Below are positions 54,241 to 63,497 of a DNA stretch of 64,000 bases, in pieces (the stretch's first letter is position 1; each line of letters begins with the position of its first letter). Origin of the DNA: Rhodocyclales bacterium. GTDB lineage: Bacteria; Pseudomonadota; Gammaproteobacteria; Burkholderiales; Rhodocyclaceae. The notes under the pieces are model-generated. The model made no database searches. It had not been told where the DNA came from and was given only the letters and a program-made list of their open reading frames with translations. Position numbers and translations under genes: made by a program. The DNA is taken from contig JAQGMG010000024.1 in assembly GCA_028292485.1 (NCBI GenBank), positions 1 through 64,000 on the forward strand. The letters are read 5' to 3'.

Positions 54241-54423
54241 CTGATCCCGCGGCCTGGCCGCTACGACAACCCCAAGTTCGTCGAAGACATGGTGCGCGAC
54301 GTTGCAGGCAAACTCAATGACGAGCCTCGCATCGACGCCTACGTGGTGGAATCGGAAAACTTCGAGTCCATTCACAATCATTCAGCATATGCCTTGATCG
54401 AGAACGACAGACGAGGCATGTAG
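54241..54423 (+). pseudogene. folE2: folE2 remnant (GTP cyclohydrolase IB, C-terminal fragment)
   Basis: Reading from 54241 the frame gives [18 protein letters not shown], then [17 protein letters not shown], and stops at 54421-54423. This is the C-terminal end of FolE2, which converts GTP to dihydroneopterin triphosphate. About 60 codons remain; a stop lies upstream (TAA at 54226) with no start codon, and the remaining three quarters of the gene is missing. In betaproteobacteria folE2 commonly follows dxs, so this is a decayed or deleted gene in its normal place. Confidence 0.8.
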
Positions 54424-54483
54424 ACCGAATGTAGAGGGGCTCACTGCCCACTCCGCATCCGTTACATCAGAAAGATCCAAACA

Positions 54484-54511
54484 AAAAAGCCCGCATCGCT
54501 GCGGGCTTTTT
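54484..54511 (-). terminator. Terminator of rplM-rpsI (bidirectional)
   Basis: AAAAAAGCCCGCA-TCGC-TGCGGGCTTTTTT is a perfect hairpin with T-runs on both strands, 23 bases after the rpsI stop. Confidence 0.93.
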
Positions 54512-54533
54512 TGAATCTGCGTTCTCTGAAGAA

Positions 54534-54929
54534 TTAACGCTTCGAGAATTGCTTACGGCGACGTGCACCGTGCAGACCGACCTTCTTACGCTCGACTTCA
54601 CGGGCATCACGTGTAACGAAGCCAGCCTTCTTCAGCGTAGGCTTCAGTTCCGCGTCGAAGTCGATCAGTGCGCGGGTGATACCATGACGCACCGCACCGG
54701 CTTGTCCAGACTCACCGCCACCGCTCACGTTCACCATGATGTCGAAACGATCGACGTTCTGGGTCAGCTCCAGCGGCTGGCGCACGATCATGCGGCCGGT
54801 TTCGCGCGAAAAGAAGACATCAACTGGCTTGCCGTTGACGACGATCTTGCCTGAACCTGCCTTGATGAAGACACGGGCTACCGCAGTTTTGCGACGACCA
54901 GTACCGTAATTATATTGTCCGACGGGCAT
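54534..54929 (-). CDS. rpsI: 30S ribosomal protein S9
   Basis: 131 residues with the uS9 landmarks [40 protein letters not shown], a conserved basic end ([14 protein letters not shown]) whose last residues reach the ribosomal P site. It follows rplM by 15 bases in the universal L13-S9 operon. Confidence 0.98.
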   Translation of the reverse strand: MPVGQYNYGTGRRKTAVARVFIKAGSGKIVVNGKPVDVFFSRETGRMIVRQPLELTQNVDRFDIMVNVSGGGESGQAGAVRHGITRALIDFDAELKPTLKKAGFVTRDAREVERKKVGLHGARRRKQFSKR

Positions 54930-54944
54930 TTATTCGCTCCTCAC

Positions 54945-55373
54945 TTAGATCTCGAGTGCCTTGGGCTGCTGGGCGCTATGCGGATGGGTGGCACCGCTGT
55001 AACACTTCAGCTTCTTAAGCATGGCGTAACCGAGCGGACCCTTGGGCAGCATGCCCTTGACAGCCTTTTCCAGCACGCGCTCCGGGAAGCGTTGTTGCAA
55101 CTTGGTGAAATTGGTTTCGTAGATACCGCCGGGATAACCCGTGTGGCGGTAGTACTTCTTGTCCTGTGCCTTGTTGCCGGTCACGCGCAACTTGTCGACA
55201 TTGACGACGATGATGAAATCGCCGGTATCAACGTGCGGCGTGTAAATTGGCTTGTGCTTGCCACGCAGGCGGCGTGCAATCTCGCTGGCGAGACGGCCAA
55301 GCACCTTGTCGGCGCCATCAACCACGTACCAGTCGTGAACGACTTCGTGGGGCTTTGCTGAAAACGTACCCAT
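54945..55373 (-). CDS. rplM: 50S ribosomal protein L13
   Basis: 142 residues of uL13 ([73 protein letters not shown]). Ribosome binding site GGAACT-CAG lies just before the ATG, and TTGTCT-17-TAAAAA upstream on the minus strand is a plausible promoter. Confidence 0.98.
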   Translation of the reverse strand: MGTFSAKPHEVVHDWYVVDGADKVLGRLASEIARRLRGKHKPIYTPHVDTGDFIIVVNVDKLRVTGNKAQDKKYYRHTGYPGGIYETNFTKLQQRFPERVLEKAVKGMLPKGPLGYAMLKKLKCYSGATHPHSAQQPKALEI

Positions 55374-55594
55374 CTGAGTTCCTTTACTTCGTATTTAGCT
55401 TCCTTGGGAAGCCTTTTTATTGTGGCTTGGAGATGAAGACAACCGCATCGTCGCCGATCCGATTGACCGCTACTCGAAGCGGAAAGCCGGCGATTGTACT
55501 TGTGGGGAAGACAGCATGTCAAACTTTTGGCCAGCTGTTTTCAGAACAACGACAAAAGCGAAGGGGTAAAGGACAAAAAGAAAAGGCAAAAGGC

Positions 55595-55624
55595 AAAAAA
55601 AAACGCAGCTCGGTTGGAGCTGCG
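55595..55624 (-). terminator. Rho-independent terminator without an adjacent gene
   Basis: On the minus strand CGCAGCTC-CAACC-GAGCTGCG (8-bp perfect stem, 55624-55604) is followed by nine T. The nearest upstream gene on that strand is more than 850 bases away, so it most likely ends a short untranslated RNA. Confidence 0.85.
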
Positions 55625-55750
55625 CCAAGTCCACACCAAAGGAGGAGGGTGGAGGAGACACTGGTTGGAGGTGGCGCGGACCTAATTCAACCGAATCAAT
55701 TAACTCAGTTCAGACCGCAGCGCATTCCTCACACGATTCAGATTATGGCG
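55595..55750 (-). ncRNA. Candidate small RNA with anti-Shine-Dalgarno C/U-rich stretch
   Basis: On the minus strand TTGGCA (55786-55781), 18 bases, CACAAT (55762-55757) resembles a sigma-70 promoter. About 155 bases later a strong terminator ends the unit. No open reading frame fits. Before the terminator the RNA would carry a C/U-rich segment (CTCCTCCACCCTCCTCC, about 55638-55654) complementary to GGAGG ribosome binding sites, flanked by CACCTCC-type repeats. Size, promoter, terminator and anti-Shine-Dalgarno content suggest a trans-acting regulator. No known family is recognised. Confidence 0.4.
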
Positions 55751-56499
55751 ATCGGCATTGTGCAACGCAAGAACTTTAGGTGCCAATTTTCGCAAATGTT
55801 TCTATATGCAGATAAATTATTCTTATAAATTTGCAAGTCCCGGAAATTGCACACCTTATCCTTTGCGGCGAACCCAACAGAAAAATTAATAGCCACTCGA
55901 ATTAGCCATCAACTAATGTAATAACGCCAAATTCGCGGGCATTGCGCTGCACTGCAACAGAATCTTTGGAGCGCGATTATCTTTGCTCTCAATCAGAGTA
56001 GCCGAGCCAAATAGGTCCAATGTCCCTGCCTGCCCAAATGGGCAGTTGCATGCAGGTCAAGGCAAAGAAAACAACCCGCTGTTTCTTGCCATATGACGGG
56101 TGATTGAATGGAAGCGAGACGCATCGCGCAGACTGGATGCGTGATAAGGACTGGGGGCTGTGGACAGAGTCATGTGACAGGCGCCGCCGACACGTTGAAG
56201 TGTGTCGCTAGGGGGCTTACGCCGGTCAAGCAGCATTCCGACTGGGAGGATCGTCGTTTTTTATGCCCGGCCCTGGAGGAGGGCTTGGCTTTGCTAGCCC
56301 TATCGCAGGCACGAAGGATATTTTTGTGGCGCTCAAAACCTTGCCACACGGCCAATGTAGCGGTGAGCGTTGCCACCCACAACTGGAGATCGCCAATTTC
56401 CCTACCTGGCAACCAAATCGAATAACTTGGCGCCGTGGATTCCTGTTCCCGCAGAATCGCGATGTATTTGTACTACGTGGCGAACATGCAGCCCCGCCG
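55751..56499. other. Gene-free region of about 750 bases
   Basis: Reading frames exist on both strands but none shows recognisable protein sequence or a good start. The left part (55790-56000) is AT-rich compared with the rest of the window. It may be regulatory or degenerate DNA. Nothing further can be supported. Confidence 0.5.
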
Positions 56500-56673
56500 T
56501 CAGCGTGGAGAATTCAAGCGTGACTCTTCGTACAACGCCAGCAGGCCGTAAGTGCGCCCTCGCCTTTGCAGAACGTCCAGCATGGCTTGCGCCCAAGGTT
56601 GAGTAGCGGCACGACTTGCCGGGGCGGGCTGGGTGGCAACGACAGCCTTGCAGGATGATTTGCTCGTCTTCAT
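56500..56673 (-). CDS. Small protein of 57 residues downstream of lexA
   Basis: A 57-codon frame starts 69 bases after lexA on the same strand. The N-terminal half is Ala/Pro/Thr-rich (KAVVATQPAPASRAATQPWA), the C-terminal half helical and basic (MLDVLQRRGRTYGLLALYEE). The ribosome binding site is weak (GAAAG). In other bacteria SOS genes such as sulA follow lexA, but there is no visible SulA similarity. It may be a small SOS-linked protein or a remnant. Confidence 0.45.
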   Translation of the reverse strand: MKTSKSSCKAVVATQPAPASRAATQPWAQAMLDVLQRRGRTYGLLALYEESRLNSPR

Positions 56674-56742
56674 ATCATGACTTTCGATTCAATGCGTTAA
56701 TGGGTGGCGACGATGGCCTTCCTGGCCACTGCAGTCTTGAAT

Positions 56743-57348
56743 TTACGAAAAACTGAAATCGTCGCGAATCAGGCCGACGACCAGCCCCTCGATGCTCAGG
56801 GTCTGACGTCGCGGGTCGACGACGATGGGCTCCATACTGCTGTTCTCGGGCAGCAATTCGATGAAGCCCTTGCGGCGTTGCAAACGCTTGACCGTCACTT
56901 CGTCGTCGATGCGCGCGACGATGATCTGCCCGTTACGAACTTCAGAAGTACGATGCACGGCGAGCAAGTCGCCTTCAAAGATGCCGATGTCAATCATCGA
57001 CAGGCCTCGAACACGCAGTAAGAAATCTGCCCGCGGTTCAAACATCGCTGGGTCGACGCGTACACGCTTGTCAATGCTGGTCTCCGACAGGATCGGTGAG
57101 CCTGCTGCGACGCGCCCGACCACAGGCAAGCCGAGAGATTCCACCAGACGAATGCCGCGAGACGAACCCGCTTCCAGCAAGATGACGCCCTTCTTGGCGA
57201 GGGCCTTGAGGTGAGCTTCGGCGGCATTGGGTGAGGCAAACCCGAAGGCGGTGCATATCTCCACACGCGTCGGGGGTGCGCCGCACTCTTCGAGCGTTGC
57301 CCGAATGAAGTCGAGTATTTCTTGCTGCCGGGAAGTGAGATCGTCCAT
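56743..57348 (-). CDS. lexA: SOS repressor LexA
   Basis: A 201-residue LexA: winged helix (about 1-65), self-cleavage site Ala82-Gly83 (VAAGSP) and the catalytic dyad Ser117 (GLSMIDIGI) and Lys154 (VTVKRL). RecA filaments trigger cleavage and so induce DNA repair genes. A LexA box 23 bases upstream of the start gives autoregulation. The radical SAM gene at 20.1-21.2 kb has an identical box. Confidence 0.98.
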   Translation of the reverse strand: MDDLTSRQQEILDFIRATLEECGAPPTRVEICTAFGFASPNAAEAHLKALAKKGVILLEAGSSRGIRLVESLGLPVVGRVAAGSPILSETSIDKRVRVDPAMFEPRADFLLRVRGLSMIDIGIFEGDLLAVHRTSEVRNGQIIVARIDDEVTVKRLQRRKGFIELLPENSSMEPIVVDPRRQTLSIEGLVVGLIRDDFSFS

Positions 57349-57371
57349 TTGTCCTGCACCGATGCCGTTAG

Positions 57372-57387
57372 CTGTATTTATATACAG
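57372..57387. promoter_or_regulatory. LexA (SOS) box of lexA
   Basis: CTGTATTTATATACAG, the consensus SOS box, lies 24 bases before the lexA start. It is identical to the box at 21302-21317. Confidence 0.93.
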
Positions 57388-57429
57388 TTATCGGCGGGGC
57401 TGCAAGAAAATTGTGAAGCTGCGCACGCG

Positions 57430-57924
57430 TTAGCGCAGCGGCAGGACTACGGAACAAGAATCTTCACAAGACTTGCCCGCAACCCGCACGGCGTCGATGC
57501 CTTTACGGGCCAGCGCGTCAGCCCGCTCGTTTTCCGGATGGCCGGCATGGCCTTTTACCCATAGCCATTGCACTTTGTGGCCCGCAGCCAGTTCGTCGAG
57601 CTGACGCCACAGGTCTTCATTTTTCACCGGTTGTTTGTCGGCAGTCTTCCAGCCACGTTTTTTCCAGCCGTGAATCCACTCCGAAATGCCTTTTTGCACG
57701 TATTGCGAGTCTGTGTAGACGCGTGCGCTGACAGGCCGTTTGAGCGCCGCGAGACCACGGATGACGGCCATCATCTCCATGCGGTTATTGGTTGTGAGGA
57801 CTTCGCCGCCCCACAGCTCTTTCTCGTTGTCCCCCACCCGCAGAATGGCGCCCCAGCCGCCCGGGCCTGGATTGCCGCTGCATGCACCATCGGTAAAGAT
57901 GTCTACGGTCTCGCTACTTGTCAT
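57430..57924 (-). CDS. rnhA: Ribonuclease HI
   Basis: 164 residues with all RNase HI catalytic residues: Asp in [11 protein letters not shown], Glu in NNRMEM, Asp in YTDSQYV, and His/Asp in [13 protein letters not shown]. It removes RNA from RNA-DNA hybrids. ATG at 57924 gives the canonical N-terminus; the frame extends 17 codons further back without support. It shares the strand with a methyltransferase gene that ends 55 bases upstream. Confidence 0.97.
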   Translation of the reverse strand: MTSSETVDIFTDGACSGNPGPGGWGAILRVGDNEKELWGGEVLTTNNRMEMMAVIRGLAALKRPVSARVYTDSQYVQKGISEWIHGWKKRGWKTADKQPVKNEDLWRQLDELAAGHKVQWLWVKGHAGHPENERADALARKGIDAVRVAGKSCEDSCSVVLPLR

Positions 57925-57979
57925 GATTGCTGTTCGGTCCTGAGGGGAGGCGATTGTAGGCGAGCTGTTGAACAAAAAG

Positions 57980-58705
57980 TCATTGCCCCTTTGACGTTTC
58001 GCCGCGGCGCGATACGGGTGCCATGGCTTTCTTCGGTCGGGTCTGGGTGCGCCAGTCGGGCATGATCAACCGCATGCCACGCACGCGTTTCACGGCTTGC
58101 AGGATGTAGGCGCCGCCGGCGAAATGCCACCAGCGATCTCCCGCCGCGTCCATGAATGACCAACGCCGCAACCATGCTTCGGACGATACGGGCGGGGCAT
58201 AGCAGCCAAAGGCGCCGGCGTGTGTTTCGAAACTCAGCAAGGTGAGCCAGTCCTTGAGGCGCGGCACGGAAAAATATTGACCCTGCCAGGGCAGGTTGCC
58301 AAGATTGCCGGAGAACGAACGGCGCAGGCCCCACAGGCTATATGGATTGAAGCCTGCAATGACGACGCTGCCCTCCGGCACCAGCACCCGCTCGACCTCG
58401 CGCAGCAATTGGTGCGGATGCGACGCAAATTCGAGAACATGCGGCAGCACTACCAGGTCAAGACTCTGGCTGGCAAAAGGCAGTTCTTCCGGGTCGCAAA
58501 GCACATCGGATGGCCGCGTGCTGCTGCAATGAAGACGATGCGGCATGCGATTACCGCGCAGGAAATCCTGCATCGGCAGCCCGACCTGCACTGCGTTGTA
58601 GCCGAAAATGTCGGCAACCATCTGGTCGAACTTGCGTTGTTCCCAAGCGAGCAGATATTGGCCACGCGGGGTGTCCAGCCATTGATCAAATCCAGGAATT
58701 GACAT
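57980..58705 (-). CDS. Class I SAM-dependent methyltransferase
   Basis: A 241-residue methyltransferase without a strong glycine-rich SAM motif I in the usual place, but with the methyltransferase-11 pattern [52 protein letters not shown]. Its location between gloB (divergent) and rnhA is conserved in many proteobacteria, where it remains uncharacterised. The last 20 residues are basic and probably unstructured. Confidence 0.85.
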   Translation of the reverse strand: MSIPGFDQWLDTPRGQYLLAWEQRKFDQMVADIFGYNAVQVGLPMQDFLRGNRMPHRLHCSSTRPSDVLCDPEELPFASQSLDLVVLPHVLEFASHPHQLLREVERVLVPEGSVVIAGFNPYSLWGLRRSFSGNLGNLPWQGQYFSVPRLKDWLTLLSFETHAGAFGCYAPPVSSEAWLRRWSFMDAAGDRWWHFAGGAYILQAVKRVRGMRLIMPDWRTQTRPKKAMAPVSRRGETSKGQ

Positions 58706-58733
58706 GCCGATTCATGCGCCGAGAATGTCCACC

Positions 58734-59492
58734 ATGCAGATTGTTCCGCTTTCAGCCTTTCGCGACAACTATATCTGGGCCATGACGGCGCATGGCCAGT
58801 GCGTGATCGTCGATCCTGGCGAGGCGGAACCCGTATTGCGCTTCCTTCTCCAGCACGATTTGCGCCTTGCAGCGATCCTCATCACACATCGTCATAACGA
58901 CCACATCGGCGGCGTGGCAGACCTGCTCGAAGCCTGGCCGGTGCCTGTATTCGGCCCGGCTTTGATTGCCCTGGTAACGAATCCGGTCAAGGCAAACGAC
59001 TGCATCGATCTGCCTGGCATTGATGCCCGGGCCTCTGTCATGGAGGTGCCTGGCCATACCGAAGAGCACATTGCATTTTGCTGCGGTGAGCACCTGTTTT
59101 GCGGCGACACCCTGTTCGCCGGGGGATGCGGGCGTTTGCTCGGTAGCAGCACGGCCGCCGAGCTGCACGCATCGCTGCAACGTATTGCGACTTTGCCCGA
59201 ATCAACGCAGATTTATTGTGCCCACGAATATACGCTGGGCAATCTGCGCTTTGCGCAAGCGGTCGAGCCCGAAAATGAAGCGCTGAAGACGCGGATAGCG
59301 CATTGCAATGCCTTGCGCGCAAGCGGCCTTCCCACCCTGCCCTCAAGGCTTGGCGACGAGTTGGCGACAAATCCCTTCCTGCGTACCGAAGAGCCAGATA
59401 TCCGCAACGCGGCCGAGCGGCATGCGGGTGCGCCTCTTGGCAGTCCCGCCGCCGTATTTGCCGCCCTGCGCGCCTGGAAAGATACTTTCTGA
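58734..59492 (+). CDS. gloB: Hydroxyacylglutathione hydrolase (glyoxalase II)
   Basis: A 252-residue metallo-beta-lactamase fold enzyme that hydrolyses S-lactoylglutathione. The metal site is THRHNDHIGG with further ligands in VPGHTEEH and GDTLFAGGCGR, and the glyoxalase II-specific CAHEYTLGNLRFA is present. ATG at 58734 is favoured by GAGA 8 bases upstream; 58725 and 58704 are alternatives. It is divergent from the methyltransferase gene. Confidence 0.95.
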   Translation: MQIVPLSAFRDNYIWAMTAHGQCVIVDPGEAEPVLRFLLQHDLRLAAILITHRHNDHIGGVADLLEAWPVPVFGPALIALVTNPVKANDCIDLPGIDARASVMEVPGHTEEHIAFCCGEHLFCGDTLFAGGCGRLLGSSTAAELHASLQRIATLPESTQIYCAHEYTLGNLRFAQAVEPENEALKTRIAHCNALRASGLPTLPSRLGDELATNPFLRTEEPDIRNAAERHAGAPLGSPAAVFAALRAWKDTF

Positions 59493-59673
59493 CGGCCCAT
59501 CGCATCTACCCGATCCGCATCTGTTTCGAGATGACGCCATGGTCATTTCCAGCCTGAACAGCTATCAGGCCCCTATCAGCCCACTTTCCCGTTGGGCCAT
59601 CCGGTTCAAAAAACGTAAAGACCCTGTAATTTCAGCCGATAAACCCCTTTGACGTCATCTATGGTGGCAGGAC

Positions 59674-60501
59674 ATGGGCGATTCCGGAATACAAGAAGAT
59701 AGTTCCTCGAACGTCACGCCGAGCACGCTGCTGCTCGTCGATGACGAAGAGAACATCATTTCTGCGCTACGCCGCCTGTTGCGCCGCGATGGCTATCGCA
59801 TCCTCACGGCCAACGGCGGCGAGGCGGGGCTGGAAGTGCTGGAACGCGAACATGTCGATGTAATCGTTTCCGATCAACGGATGCCGGGCATGACGGGTAC
59901 CGAATTCCTCGCCCGGGCGCGCGCAAAATGGCCGCAGACCATTCGCATCGTTCTCTCCGGCTATACCGAACTCGGCAGTGTGACCTCGGCCATCAATGAA
60001 GGCTCTGTTTACAAATTTCTGACCAAACCGTGGGATGACGAGCAGTTACGCGCCAACATCGCGGATGCAGTGCACCGCAAGCGGCTCGATGATGAAAACC
60101 AACGGCTGCAACACGAACTCGCTTCTGCCAATGCAAAGCTCAGCGATCTGCTCGAAGAGCGGCAACGGCGTATCGCCATCGGCGAAGCTTCGCTGCACGT
60201 TGCCCACGAGGTCATTGCTGCGCTGCCCGTCGCCGTAATTGGTGTCGACAGCGAGAACATGATCGCGCTTGCCAACGAAGCGGCGCAACAGCTCTTCGGC
60301 AGCAGTCTCATCGGACTCGACGCACGCACCGATCTGCCCGCGGTACTGCAGGACGTCCTGCGTTGCGAGACCCCGAGCTACGACAGCGTCATGCTCGATG
60401 GCAAAGTCATCCGCGTGGTCAGCAATGCCCTCGGTTCACCGAAAAAGCCGCGCGGGCGCGTGATTGCCGTGTTCTCGAACGAAACGGAGAAGCCATCATG
60501 A
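59674..60501 (+). CDS. Response regulator with C-terminal PAS-like domain
   Basis: A 275-residue cytosolic protein with a receiver domain (about 18-135; Asp67 in VIVSDQRMPGMTG, Lys in FLTKPWDDEQL) of the RpfG/HD-GYP-associated kind, a coiled-coil linker (about 140-175) and a PAS-like domain (about 180-265; VIAALPVAVIGVDSENMIALANEAAQQLFG). There is no enzymatic output. It opens a tightly packed operon in which each gene overlaps the next, which suggests its partner is among the HDOD protein and the PAS kinase. Confidence 0.87.
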   Translation: MGDSGIQEDSSSNVTPSTLLLVDDEENIISALRRLLRRDGYRILTANGGEAGLEVLEREHVDVIVSDQRMPGMTGTEFLARARAKWPQTIRIVLSGYTELGSVTSAINEGSVYKFLTKPWDDEQLRANIADAVHRKRLDDENQRLQHELASANAKLSDLLEERQRRIAIGEASLHVAHEVIAALPVAVIGVDSENMIALANEAAQQLFGSSLIGLDARTDLPAVLQDVLRCETPSYDSVMLDGKVIRVVSNALGSPKKPRGRVIAVFSNETEKPS

Positions 60502-60680
60502 GTCTGCCCGAGCAGCCCGCAACAACTGCCGATACCTCCTGCGAATCGCCGCCTGCCCCGGGCAGTGTTGCCGCCAGGGCAGCGCTCAAGGCAGCCTTCT
60601 CCGCCGACACACCAGACGAAATTCGCGAACGCGTGCTCGATGCAGTGCTCGCCGTGCTCAGCGGAGATGAAGATGACTGA
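60498..60680 (+). CDS. 60-residue protein between response regulator and HDOD genes
   Basis: The ATG overlaps the stop of the response regulator (ATGA) and its stop overlaps the next gene, so it is firmly part of the operon. The N-terminal half is Pro/Ala/Thr-rich and disordered, the C-terminal half a probable amphipathic helix (TPDEIRERVLDAVLAVLSGDEDD). No similarity is recognised. It may be an adaptor between the flanking proteins. Confidence 0.7.
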   Translation: MSLPEQPATTADTSCESPPAPGSVAARAALKAAFSADTPDEIRERVLDAVLAVLSGDEDD

Positions 60681-61560
60681 AGCGGTCGCACCCGAAGCGG
60701 CCGGCGGCGCGGCGCCGAACACGCCGAGCATCGATGACATCGTCAAGCGTCTCGGCGATCTGCCTGCCCTGCCCGCGGTGGCTTCGGATCTGGTGAGCTC
60801 GATGGACGATGATGAGCTGGATCTTGGCGAGCTCGTTGCGAAGATGGAGTGCGACCAGGCCCTGGCAACCAAGACCGTGCGGGTCGCCAATTCGCCTTTT
60901 TTCGGCATGATGGGCAAGGTCAATTCCGTACAGCAGGCAGCCACGGTAATCGGCCTGCGCACGATACGCTCCCTCGCACTGGCCAGTGCCATGTCGAGCC
61001 TGCGCCCACAACCGGGAACACGAGGAATCGATTTACACGAATACTGGCTGCACGCATTCCAGACAGCACTTGCCTCCCGCGAAATTGCGCGTGCAGTGCG
61101 CTTTGGTCATGACCAGGCGTTCCTCGCCGGCCTGATACACGATCTGGGCAAGCTCGTGCTGGCTGTGCTCTATCCGGAACTGGTCGAGAAGCTGGCCGCC
61201 AAGCGCGCAGAAATGCAAATATCATGGAGTGTTGCCGAACAGGCTCTCGGCCTGCCTTCGCATGGTGCTCTCGGCGCGGCGCTGGCCAGGCACTGGCATT
61301 TTCCCGAGTCGCTATGCCAGGCCATTGACGACCACCATCCACCGTTCGCCGCGTCAGACCGCATTTCCGACATCGTGCACGTTGCCGATGCCCTGGCGGT
61401 TACCTACTGCGCTGCCAGAACCGGCAAGACCGCAGTCATCGAACTCAACGGTGCTGCATTCAAACGTCTGGCGCTGAGCGATACGCAATTGCGCGGCGCT
61501 GTCCGGGCGCTGAGCCAGGCGGACGACATTGCAAGACAGATGAGCCAGGAGCGCGCATGA
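60673..61560 (+). CDS. HDOD domain protein
   Basis: A 295-residue HDOD-family protein, an HD-related output domain found in signalling proteins. The core runs from PSIDDIVKRLGDLPALPAVASDLV to the HD-like GLIHDLGKLVLAVLYPELVEKL and HWHFPESLCQAIDDHHPP. Several HDOD proteins bind partners or nucleotides rather than hydrolyse them. ATG at 60673 is chosen because GGAG precedes it at good distance; it overlaps the 60-residue gene by 8 bases. Confidence 0.88.
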   Translation: MTEAVAPEAAGGAAPNTPSIDDIVKRLGDLPALPAVASDLVSSMDDDELDLGELVAKMECDQALATKTVRVANSPFFGMMGKVNSVQQAATVIGLRTIRSLALASAMSSLRPQPGTRGIDLHEYWLHAFQTALASREIARAVRFGHDQAFLAGLIHDLGKLVLAVLYPELVEKLAAKRAEMQISWSVAEQALGLPSHGALGAALARHWHFPESLCQAIDDHHPPFAASDRISDIVHVADALAVTYCAARTGKTAVIELNGAAFKRLALSDTQLRGAVRALSQADDIARQMSQERA

Positions 61561-63392
61561 GCTCGGCGCAAGAGCAGCGTCCCATCACGCTGTCACATGC
61601 CTGGCTGGACCGGCTGGGCATCGGCATTCTCGTCGTGCACGGCCAGACGGTGATACGTGCCACGACGGCAGCCATGTCCCTGCTCGATCGCAAGGACGCG
61701 CCCACCATTGGCCGCGACGTGTTGCAACTATTCGCCTCCGCGGACGAAGACAAACTGCGCCCGTGGCTCAAGGCAATCTATACGAATTCCGACCATGCCG
61801 GCTCCCTGGTCGTGGCGTCGGATGTGGGCAGCCCGCGCCATTTCCGGCTCACAGCCGGGCCCAATGACAGCGGCTCGGAAAGTACACGCATCATCACCAT
61901 CGAGGAACACATCCCCGGTGGCGCGGCAGCGAACGCTGCCGAGCTGCGCCGTACTTTCAAGGAGCTGCTCGATGGCAATCCGCTGCCGACCTTTGTCCTC
62001 AACCGTGAGCACGTCGTGCTGCACTGGAACCGGGCTTGCGAAGTCGTGCTCGGCGTCACTGCCCTCGAAATGGTGGGGACGCGCGATCACTGGAAACCGT
62101 TCTACGATACGCCCACCCCTGCACTGGGCGATTTGATCATCGACGGCACCCACGCTACCGAAGCACAAGATCTGTATGGAGAAACGCTGAGACCCTCGCC
62201 CATCATCAGCGACGGACTGGAAGCCTCATGCTTCTTCCCCGGCCTCGGCGAAAAGGGACGTTGGCTGCTCATGACGGCCGCGCCGATCCGCAATGCGCAT
62301 GGCGTTGTCATGGGTTCCATCGAAACGCTGGTCGATATCACCGAGATCAAGGATGCCGAGGCATCGCTGCGGCTCGCCCAACAAGGCCTGGAAGATCTGG
62401 TCAAAAAACGCACTGCCGAGCTGGAGAGCGCCAAGGGCGCACTTGAACGGGATATTGCGCGGCGCGAGCAGGCGGAGCGGGCATTGCTCGATCGTTTCGT
62501 CGAAATGACCAATCTGAATATCAAACTATCCGAAGCCAACGAACAGATTCAGTCAGCGCAGAACCAGTTACTGCAGAACGAAAAGCTGGCTTCGATCGGC
62601 CAGCTCGCCGCTGGCGTGGCGCACGAAATCAACAACCCGATCGGCTATGTATTTTCCAACTTCAGCACGCTGGAACACTATGTTTCCGATCTTCTGTCGC
62701 TCATTGAAACCTATCACGCCGCCGAGCCGCACATTGCCGACGAGGCCCAGCTGCAAACCGTGACTGCACTGCGCGAACGCCTCGATCTGGACTTCCTGAA
62801 AGAGGACACCCGCTCGCTGATGAGCGAATCGCGCGAAGGCATCGAGCGCGTGCGCAAGATCGTGCAGGATCTCAAGGATTTCTCTCACGTCGATTCCGAC
62901 GCGTCATGGCAATGGGCCGACCTTCACAAAGGCATCGATTCGACACTCAACATCGTCAGCAACGAAATCAAGTATCACGCCGATGTCGTCAAGGAATACG
63001 GGCAGATTCCCAAAGTGCAATGCCTGCCATCGCAGCTGAACCAGGTGTTCATGAACCTGCTGGTCAACGCGGCACATGCCATGGAAGGGCGGGCCTCTCG
63101 CGGCGCCATTACGGTGAGCTCCGGGTACGACGACAATGACGTATGGATTGCCATCAGCGATACCGGATGCGGCATGAGCGAAGAAACATGCAGCAAGATA
63201 TTCGACCCGTTCTATACCACCAAGCCAATCGGCAAGGGCACGGGGCTCGGGCTCTCGCTGTCATACGGCATCGTGCAGAAACACCATGGCACTATCGAAG
63301 TCACCTCGGTGCCCGGCGAAGGCACGCGTTTTTGCGTGAAACTGCCAATACGGCAGGCTGAAGAAGTCACGGCCAACGCACAGCATGCGTGA
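61557..63392 (+). CDS. Cytosolic PAS-domain histidine kinase
   Basis: A 611-residue kinase without transmembrane helices: a first PAS-like region (about 15-115), a second PAS domain (about 130-275; LLDGNPLPTFVLNREHVVLHWNRACE), a coiled-coil (about 280-345), HisKA with His356 (GVAHEINNPIGYVFSNFSTL) and an ATPase domain (NLLVNAAHAM, SDTGCGMSEE, GKGTGLGLSLSYGIV). Its start overlaps the HDOD stop (ATGA). It probably phosphorylates one or both receivers of this operon (59674-60501 and 63498 onward). Confidence 0.9.
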   Translation: MSSAQEQRPITLSHAWLDRLGIGILVVHGQTVIRATTAAMSLLDRKDAPTIGRDVLQLFASADEDKLRPWLKAIYTNSDHAGSLVVASDVGSPRHFRLTAGPNDSGSESTRIITIEEHIPGGAAANAAELRRTFKELLDGNPLPTFVLNREHVVLHWNRACEVVLGVTALEMVGTRDHWKPFYDTPTPALGDLIIDGTHATEAQDLYGETLRPSPIISDGLEASCFFPGLGEKGRWLLMTAAPIRNAHGVVMGSIETLVDITEIKDAEASLRLAQQGLEDLVKKRTAELESAKGALERDIARREQAERALLDRFVEMTNLNIKLSEANEQIQSAQNQLLQNEKLASIGQLAAGVAHEINNPIGYVFSNFSTLEHYVSDLLSLIETYHAAEPHIADEAQLQTVTALRERLDLDFLKEDTRSLMSESREGIERVRKIVQDLKDFSHVDSDASWQWADLHKGIDSTLNIVSNEIKYHADVVKEYGQIPKVQCLPSQLNQVFMNLLVNAAHAMEGRASRGAITVSSGYDDNDVWIAISDTGCGMSEETCSKIFDPFYTTKPIGKGTGLGLSLSYGIVQKHHGTIEVTSVPGEGTRFCVKLPIRQAEEVTANAQHA

Positions 63393-63497
63393 ACCGGCAA
63401 CCCAGCGGGAAACCCCAGCGATGTTTGCAAGATTCATGACAATACACATCATGCTGCATGCCACCTTGCCACACGCCACGACGGAGGGCCCTGTCGC

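Noticed and set aside
55247-55828. 193-codon frame on the plus strand across the rplM promoter
   Set aside because: It overlaps rplM antisense, contains a purine-rich low-complexity stretch, and covers the terminator and candidate RNA.
56170-56412. 80-codon frame on the minus strand in the gap left of lexA
   Set aside because: No ribosome binding site, no recognisable domain, and composition unlike the surrounding genes.
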